From Bacillus sp. PAMC26568 (GTDB taxonomy: Bacteria > Bacillota > Bacilli > Bacillales > Bacillaceae): a stretch of DNA of 64,000 nucleotides. The DNA is taken from positions 682,001 to 746,000 of the forward strand of contig NZ_CP060137.1 in the NCBI RefSeq assembly GCF_014235785.1. The letters are read 5' to 3'. The position numbers and the translations under genes are program-made. Below, piece by piece: positions 59,190-64,000 of this stretch (position 1 is the stretch's first letter; each line of letters begins with the position of its first letter). A model generated the notes under the pieces. The model was not told the DNA's origin. It was given only the letters and a program-made list of their open reading frames with translations, and made no database searches.

Positions 59190-60473
59190 ATGAATACCGT
59201 TGGGATGAAATTAAGACAGCTGAGAAAAAAACAGAAACTGACTCAAAATGAGCTCGCAACTGGTATCGTCAACCGCAGCTATATTAGTCAGCTTGAAAAA
59301 GGAATGGTTCAGCCATCATATAAACTGCTGTTAAAATTCAGCGAAAGACTGCAATGTGATATTCATGATTTTTTTGAGGAAGAAGACAAATCATTGCTTT
59401 CGTTTGATCTGAAAAAAGCACTTACCAATCTGGAATTTTCAGTCGTAAACAATGAGTTTGCTGACGCAGAAGAACTCCTGAATGACTTAACTAAGAATAT
59501 AGAATCACTGAATCAAGGTGATCTGGCGCTATATTATTTTTGTAAAGGCAAAATCCATCAACAAGTAAATCACCAAATTGAAGAAGCGATTGCGGCATAT
59601 GAAAAAAGCTATGAATTGTTTTGCAGCCTGCAGTATACAGCTGACCGGCTGAGAACAAGCAATCATCTCGTCCATCTGCTGATTAAGCAAAACCTTCTGT
59701 CAAAAGCATTTTCTTATTTAAATGAAGCATATGATGATTCAATCACGCATAAAGCATCTGGAGTAGAAAAGATTTCTTTATTAAATAACCTTGGAATCGC
59801 ACATGCAAAAAAAGGAGAATATTATTCAGCCATCCGATTTTTAAAACAAACGATTGGGCTCAGCAGCAAAACAAATATTTATTATCATACAGGCAATGTA
59901 TACATGGTTTTAGGATTATGCTACAGACGTATGAACGATTATGAAAATGCAAGTCAGGCTTATGCGAAAGCTCTTCTCTTTTTTGAAGGAACAAATGATG
60001 AATTAAATTTGGCAGGTACTTACACCAATCTTGGCATCCTGAGCAGGTATTTGCTGGATGCTGACAGCGCGATGAACTACCTTGCTTCAGCACATGAAAT
60101 ATATATAAAAATGGATGATTTAAAAGGGATATTGAATACTTTATATGAACTTGCCTTAACATATTACGAGGCAAATCAGGATGATAAAGTGCTGGAATCA
60201 TATAAACAATTCCAGAAGATCAACTCAACTGAATTCAGCCATCTGAAATATAAATTCATCAGTCTTATTGGCGATATGCATCATCGCAATAACGATCAGG
60301 AAGAAGCACTTAGATGTTACCATGAAATCTTGGACAATACTGGAAAAATACAGGAATCCATGATAATAAAAGATGTTCTAAAAAAAATGGCTGAAATTGC
60401 ATACATATCCCGAAACGAAAAAACGCTTTTTTATCTGCTGGAGAAACTACCTGAAATTGTAAATTTCGATTGA
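59190..60473 (+). CDS. RRNPP-type HTH-TPR regulator (NprR/PlcR-like)
   Basis: A 427-aa regulator. Residues about 5-60 form an XRE HTH (MKLRQLRKKQKLTQNELATG, then IVNRSYISQLEKG). The rest is tandem TPR helices (ALYYFCKGKIHQQVNHQIEE, LLNNLGIAHAKKGEYYSAIR, TYTNLGILSRYLLDADSAM, LRCYHEILDNTGKI). Length and layout are those of NprR (about 420 aa), which binds an exported and re-imported peptide and controls extracellular protease genes. A subtilisin gene and a 46-aa secreted peptide gene are adjacent, fitting this role. TTCAGGAGGCTC gives a strong ribosome site. Confidence 0.85.
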   Translation: MNTVGMKLRQLRKKQKLTQNELATGIVNRSYISQLEKGMVQPSYKLLLKFSERLQCDIHDFFEEEDKSLLSFDLKKALTNLEFSVVNNEFADAEELLNDLTKNIESLNQGDLALYYFCKGKIHQQVNHQIEEAIAAYEKSYELFCSLQYTADRLRTSNHLVHLLIKQNLLSKAFSYLNEAYDDSITHKASGVEKISLLNNLGIAHAKKGEYYSAIRFLKQTIGLSSKTNIYYHTGNVYMVLGLCYRRMNDYENASQAYAKALLFFEGTNDELNLAGTYTNLGILSRYLLDADSAMNYLASAHEIYIKMDDLKGILNTLYELALTYYEANQDDKVLESYKQFQKINSTEFSHLKYKFISLIGDMHHRNNDQEEALRCYHEILDNTGKIQESMIIKDVLKKMAEIAYISRNEKTLFYLLEKLPEIVNFD

Positions 60474-60571
60474 TCCATAGACTACATATTTCGACACAAT
60501 CACTGCCTTCTTTCATGTACAATGTATTAGTTCAAATGTACTGAGAAGATATAGGGCAAAGGGGTGAGGGT

Positions 60572-61810
60572 ATGAAAGTTTTCGTTGCCAGGCAGCCGAT
60601 TTTTAATAGAAAAGGACAAAGTGTTGCATATGAATTGCTTTACCGCAACGGAGATAACAGTAATTCGTTTCCTCTGATTGATGGAGATGAAGCAACAACT
60701 GATGTTATTATTAATAGTTTTCTTAATATTGGTCTTGATGAGCTTTCGGAAGGAAAAAGGTGTTTTATTAATTTCACAGAGGGCTTGCTGAAAATAAAAT
60801 TGCCAAGTTATTTTAATCCCCGTTCAATCGTTGTCGAAATTTTAGAAGATGTTCCAATCAGCCAAGAGCTTATTGAGATTTGCACCGATTTAAAAGAACT
60901 GGGCTATACGATTGCTTTAGATGATTTTAATCTGCAGGAAAATTACTATTTGCTGCCAAAACTATTAAAAAAGATTGATATTATTAAGATTGATTTTCTG
61001 AATACAACTGAGCAAAAAAGAAAGCAAATTATGGATAGATATAAATCATATGGTGTTTCCTTTTTAGCAGAAAAGGTAGAAACGAGAGAGGAATATGAGA
61101 TTGCCCTTAGGGACGGCTATGACTACTTTCAAGGGTATTTTTTCAGTAAGCCGGTCGTTCTCTCAAGCTATGATATTCCTATATATGTACAGTCTTATTT
61201 TCAAATCCTGGAGGAGCTTTCGAAAACAGAACCAGATATTGATAAAATATCCATACAGATTGAACATGATTTGTCACTTTCTTATAAGCTTTTAAAATTA
61301 ATCAATTCACCTGCATTCAGGCCGCGCAATAAAATTAAATCTATAAAACAGGCTATTGTTCTGCTTGGATTAAACGAAATTAAGAAGTGGATATATATCT
61401 TATCCATCAAAAACCTAAGCAGGAAAAATGATCCGATCCAAGAGGAAGTGATACGTTTATCCTTGATTCGAGCTAAGGTGTGTGAGCAGCTGTCTGTCAA
61501 AACAGGGAGAAAAGAGGCTTCCTTATATTTGCTGGCAGGTATGTTTTCACTGATGGATACACTGCTGCATCGCAATTTGGACGAAGTGTTAAAAGAGCTG
61601 CCTTTGTCAGATGAGATCAGGGAAGCTCTAAACGGAAAAGATAATGACATTCGTAAGGTTTTCGAGTGGACCATTCAAATCGAAAAGTCCAATTGGAAAA
61701 TTGAAGATCTTCCATTATCGTCTGAAGAAATTTTTGAATGTTATATGGAAGCCATACAATGGTCAAATAACTTATTAAGTCATGACATGGATATTGCACA
61801 TACTAGCTGA
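60572..61810 (+). CDS. yuxH: YuxH, EAL-HDOD protein
   Basis: A 412-aa protein: an N-terminal EAL-like domain (residues about 1-200) followed by an HDOD domain (about 205-390; LSLSYKLLKLINSPAFRPRN). EAL motifs are altered: YELLYR, FINFTE, VEILED, ALDDFNLQ (no GTG after DDF), IKIDFL, LAEKVET (Lys for Gly) and FQGYFFSKP. It matches B. subtilis YuxH in length and order. c-di-GMP hydrolysis is doubtful; a scaffold or signalling role is likely. AAAGGGGTGAGGG stands before ATG. Confidence 0.9.
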   Translation: MKVFVARQPIFNRKGQSVAYELLYRNGDNSNSFPLIDGDEATTDVIINSFLNIGLDELSEGKRCFINFTEGLLKIKLPSYFNPRSIVVEILEDVPISQELIEICTDLKELGYTIALDDFNLQENYYLLPKLLKKIDIIKIDFLNTTEQKRKQIMDRYKSYGVSFLAEKVETREEYEIALRDGYDYFQGYFFSKPVVLSSYDIPIYVQSYFQILEELSKTEPDIDKISIQIEHDLSLSYKLLKLINSPAFRPRNKIKSIKQAIVLLGLNEIKKWIYILSIKNLSRKNDPIQEEVIRLSLIRAKVCEQLSVKTGRKEASLYLLAGMFSLMDTLLHRNLDEVLKELPLSDEIREALNGKDNDIRKVFEWTIQIEKSNWKIEDLPLSSEEIFECYMEAIQWSNNLLSHDMDIAHTS

Positions 61811-61832
61811 GAAGAGCAATCTTCTCTTTTTG
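61808..61832 (+). terminator. Terminator after yuxH
   Basis: Stem GAGAAGA / TCTTCTC with T5, overlapping the stop codon. Confidence 0.85.
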
Positions 61833-61931
61833 TATTTTCGTATCCAGATAACGAGTCTAATCCGCATGAAAACCCTATGATTTTGAAAAAAAACAGATTC
61901 CGTTTAATATTGGAGTGAGAGGAGAATGATT

Positions 61932-62834
61932 ATGCAGCGAATACAGCTTACAGAAGATTTATCTTTTTCAAGAATTATTCATGGATTATGGCGTTTATCT
62001 GATTGGAAGATGTCAAACGAGGACGTTGTTAAACTGATCGAGGATTGCTTAGAGGCTGGTATTACGACCTTTGACCACGCGGATATTTATGGTAATTATA
62101 CATGTGAGAAAAAATTCGGCAACGCTCTTGCATTAAAACCAGAACTCCGAAAACGCATGGAGATTGTAACGAAATGCGGCATTAAACTTGTCTCTGACAA
62201 TCGTCCAGAACACAGCATTAAATCGTATGATACGAGTAAAGAACATATTCTTGCGTCAGTACAGCAGTCGCTTGAAAACTTTCAAACCGATTACATAGAC
62301 GTTCTGCTTATTCACCGTCCAGATCCATACATGGATCCAGCGCAAGTAGCAGATGCATTCACGCAATTGAAAAGTGAAGGCAAAGTCCGCCATTTTGGTG
62401 TATCAAACTTTAAACGTTCACAGTTTAAAATGCTGCAATCCTATTTGGATTTTCCTTTAGTCACGAATCAAATTGAATTATCTGCTTATAACCTTGAGAA
62501 TTTTGAGGATGGAACACTTGATCTTTGCCAAGAAGCAAGAATCGCTCCGATGGCATGGTCTCCCCTTGCAGGGGGAGCTATTTTCTCTGCTGAAGATGAA
62601 AAAGCGAAGCATTTACGGGATACGCTTGAGAAAATTGCTGGAGACATCGGCGCAAAGGAAATTGATGAAGTCCTTTACGCATGGCTGCTCAGCCACCCGG
62701 CAAACATTATGCCGATTGTTGGTTCTGGTAAAATGAACCGAATCGAGTCTGCCATTAAAGCATTGGACCTGACATTAACAAGAGACCAATGGTTTGATAT
62801 CCTTCAAGTTGCAATGGGACGGGAGATCGCATAG
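61932..62834 (+). CDS. Aldo/keto reductase (YdhF-like)
   Basis: A 300-aa NADPH-dependent aldo/keto reductase. The catalytic set fits: D and Y in FDHADIYGNYTCE, K in IVTKCGIK, H in LLIHRPDPYMDP. The cofactor region is SPLAGGAIFS plus PIVGSGKMNRIESA. The pattern HGLWRLSDWKMS is typical of E. coli YdhF-like members. ATG 61932 is chosen with AGAGGAGAATG before it. The ATG at 61926 sits on the site. It reduces aldehydes or ketones. The substrate is unknown. Confidence 0.93.
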   Translation: MQRIQLTEDLSFSRIIHGLWRLSDWKMSNEDVVKLIEDCLEAGITTFDHADIYGNYTCEKKFGNALALKPELRKRMEIVTKCGIKLVSDNRPEHSIKSYDTSKEHILASVQQSLENFQTDYIDVLLIHRPDPYMDPAQVADAFTQLKSEGKVRHFGVSNFKRSQFKMLQSYLDFPLVTNQIELSAYNLENFEDGTLDLCQEARIAPMAWSPLAGGAIFSAEDEKAKHLRDTLEKIAGDIGAKEIDEVLYAWLLSHPANIMPIVGSGKMNRIESAIKALDLTLTRDQWFDILQVAMGREIA

Positions 62835-62921
62835 GTTACTGAAAGTTCGGTTTTGGGAGGGAAATCTCAAAATCATTCCCTATTTAGCACTAGAAATAAC
62901 ACCAGGATTCACACATTAAAT

Positions 62922-62947
62922 TGCACCGCTTTTAGCGGTGTTTTTTT
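62922..62947 (+). terminator. Terminator after aldo/keto reductase gene
   Basis: Stem CACCGC / GCGGTG with loop TTTTA and T7. Confidence 0.88.
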
Positions 62948-63150
62948 GCACACAAAAACCCAGTCCTTATTGAACTGAGCTTGCAAATTTTTTTAAAAGT
63001 TATACCATTAAAGCCCACGATTGCTTAATACCAATCATTTCTTAATTAGGGGATAAACTCAGAAATGATTCCTCTCTCTGGTTTGAGTAGCCAAAGATGC
63101 TATCGCACTCATTCCCGCTTTATTAAATGATTCTCCCCCTTATTCAAACC

Positions 63151-63214
63151 AAAAAGGCGTTCTTCAGTGAAATTCATTACCCAAATGAGTGTAAAGAATA
63201 TCCCAGAGAACGCC
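63151..63214 (-). terminator. Large-loop terminator-like hairpin after the 60-aa gene
   Basis: GGCGTTCT / AGAACGCC close a loop of about 43 nt that holds an inner CATT / AATG pairing. TTTTT follows on the minus strand. Confidence 0.6.
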
Positions 63215-63264
63215 GTGCAATTCATTAATCTTTAATCCATAAAGGATTACTTTAATACATAGCG

Positions 63265-63447
63265 TTATTGATTTCCAGACGGTTGTTGATTCTGCCCTTC
63301 AATCCCAGTCCCCATTCCCATCATGTTAGAGGCAAGTGGAATCATATTTTTCATTTTTCCGCCATTGCCACTCATCATTTGATAAGCTGCAATACCTACA
63401 CCAACTGAAGCGAAAACCGGTAAAATTTTATCCATGTTTGTCTTCAT
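63265..63447 (-). CDS. Small hypothetical protein (60 aa)
   Basis: A 60-aa product, MKTNMDKILPVFASVGVGIA then AYQMMSGNGGKMKNMIPLAS, with a polar Gln/Asn-rich tail (GIEGQNQQPSGNQ). One hydrophobic stretch (residues 8-24) could span or associate with the membrane. AAGGTGATGTAG directly precedes the ATG, so expression is credible. It resembles short Bacillus proteins of unknown function with a Gly-Met-rich middle, but no family is assigned. Confidence 0.75.
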   Translation of the reverse strand: MKTNMDKILPVFASVGVGIAAYQMMSGNGGKMKNMIPLASNMMGMGTGIEGQNQQPSGNQ

Positions 63448-63558
63448 CTACATCACCTTATTTTCAAATTTTGTTCGTTCCCTTTCTTTAATATTTTGGC
63501 TAAAAAAACTTAAAAATTAAGGTGTATGCTGCCAAAACAATTAGTAATCAGACATGGC

Positions 63559-64000
63559 CTATATTCTATGCGTAGTTAAAATTTTTTTAATCAAAACTGA
63601 TATATCATGCCTTGATAGATGTTGATGATAGGCATTAAGTTGTTCATTTAACGAGTTTTGATGTTGTTCGCAAAGCAAAATGGATAGGATTTGTTCTTCA
63701 AGATTTGATTGTGAATTCCAATTTTCTAATTGAAACACGAGGCCTTGCTTTTTCAGATAGCATAAATTAATTTCCTCCTGACCAGGCAAGGCATGATACA
63801 CAAAAATGGGGATTCTTTTAAATAAACATTCGCTTATTGTGACTCCGCCAGGCTTCGTTATAATCGCATCCGCCTCATGATACAACTGATTCATTTCCTC
63901 TTTTGATGAAATGTATGATAATGGAATAATCATTGGATCCTTCATCTCAGTAATAAATTGAAAAAGATTTTTGTTTTGCCCGCATAAAACCCGGTAATGA
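63559..64000 (-). CDS. GT28-family glycosyltransferase, C-terminal part (cut by window edge)
   Basis: The minus-strand frame is open from the window edge to the stop at 63559, giving about 146 C-terminal residues. Seen: YRVLCGQNKN (start of the sugar-nucleotide domain), MNQLYHEADAIITKPGGVTI followed by SECL, and IFVYHALPGQEEINLCYLKK. These are the donor-binding motifs of MGDG-synthase/UgtP-like glycosyltransferases that add sugars to diacylglycerol. The internal Met at 63945 is not the start. The N-terminal acceptor domain lies outside the window. The exact lipid product is unknown. Confidence 0.85.
   Translation of the reverse strand, partial: HYRVLCGQNKNLFQFITEMKDPMIIPLSYISSKEEMNQLYHEADAIITKPGGVTISECLFKRIPIFVYHALPGQEEINLCYLKKQGLVFQLENWNSQSNLEEQILSILLCEQHQNSLNEQLNAYHQHLSRHDISVLIKKILTTHRI

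Larger units (their letters stand above)
62835..63264. other. 430-bp gene-free, hairpin-rich region
   Basis: Contains the terminator at 62922-62947, a perfect 10-bp inverted repeat AATCATTTCT / AGAAATGATT (63033-63042 and 63061-63070), and the terminator-like structure at 63151-63214. No ORF with a ribosome site was found. A small RNA is possible but unproven. Confidence 0.5.

Noticed and set aside
59190-60473. AimR-type phage arbitrium receptor
   Set aside because: HTH plus TPR would fit, but there are no phage genes nearby and the context (secreted protease, lipoprotein-type peptide) fits NprR-like control better.

Overview
The window is a piece of a low-GC Gram-positive chromosome from the family Bacillaceae. 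Gene content and order track the Bacillus subtilis yut / thr / yum / yui / yue region closely: yutE-yutF-yutG-yutH, hom-thrC-thrB, yuxL, yutI-yuzD-yutJ-yuzB, dapF, yutM, yumC, yumB, yuiA-yuiB-yuiC-yuiD, pepA(yuiE), yuiF, bioY(yuiG), yuiH, ald-adeR, yueD, yueF, yueG, yueI and yuxH. Strong AGGAGG-type ribosome binding sites, frequent TTG/GTG starts and sporulation genes (yutH, yueG/GerPA-like, a sporulation-kinase-like sensor) fit a spore-forming Bacillus-like genus such as Metabacillus. The genus cannot be fixed from sequence alone.

Layout. 1-5 kb: the end of an EAL protein, yutE, yutF, yutG, yutH, a 2-hydroxyacid dehydrogenase and a small conserved ORF. 5-8.4 kb: the overlapping threonine operon hom-thrC-thrB with a clear sigma-A promoter. 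8.5-15.7 kb: peptidase yuxL, Fe-S assembly and redox proteins (yutI, yuzD, yutJ, yuzB, yutM) and lysine/peptidoglycan dapF. 15.7-18 kb: an accessory patch holding a broken tyrosine integrase, two cysteine-rich ORFs and a truncated serine recombinase. 18.1-19.7 kb: an NTR-like membrane protein and a Gly/Gln-rich protein with six exact 60-bp repeats. 19.8-32.6 kb: the yum/yui block (two flavoprotein reductases, Nudix, zinc-finger-like YuiA, cell-wall enzyme YuiC, YuiD, leucyl aminopeptidase, transporter YuiF, biotin transporter BioY with a BirA-like operator, Moco enzyme YuiH). 32.8-46 kb: mixed housekeeping and regulatory genes (histidine kinase, EamA exporter, FrnE-like thiol protein, alanine dehydrogenase with its PucR-type activator, SDR enzymes, DinB-like, secreted coiled-coil protein, HD and HAD hydrolases). 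46.4-57 kb: a MerR regulator with a CNNM transporter, YueF, YueG, a LacI regulator, a molybdopterin oxidoreductase convergent with an HpaB-like hydroxylase, tiny membrane proteins, YueI and a methyltransferase. 57.4-60.5 kb: a secreted subtilisin, a 46-aa lipoprotein-type peptide and a divergently transcribed HTH-TPR (RRNPP-type) regulator, which together look like a peptide-signalling cassette. 60.5-64 kb: YuxH (EAL-HDOD), an aldo/keto reductase, a small protein and the C-terminal part of a GT28 glycosyltransferase.

The most unusual feature outside genes is a set of short arrays found just after gene ends and terminators. Motifs in them recur every 21 bp exactly, but the motif differs from array to array (GAAAGTA, GCGAATA, TGAATTAATTTG, CGGATAATAA). 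Two longer element families, each present twice, also sit at gene 3' ends. I saw no rRNA, tRNA or CRISPR array, and no riboswitch that I could recognise.
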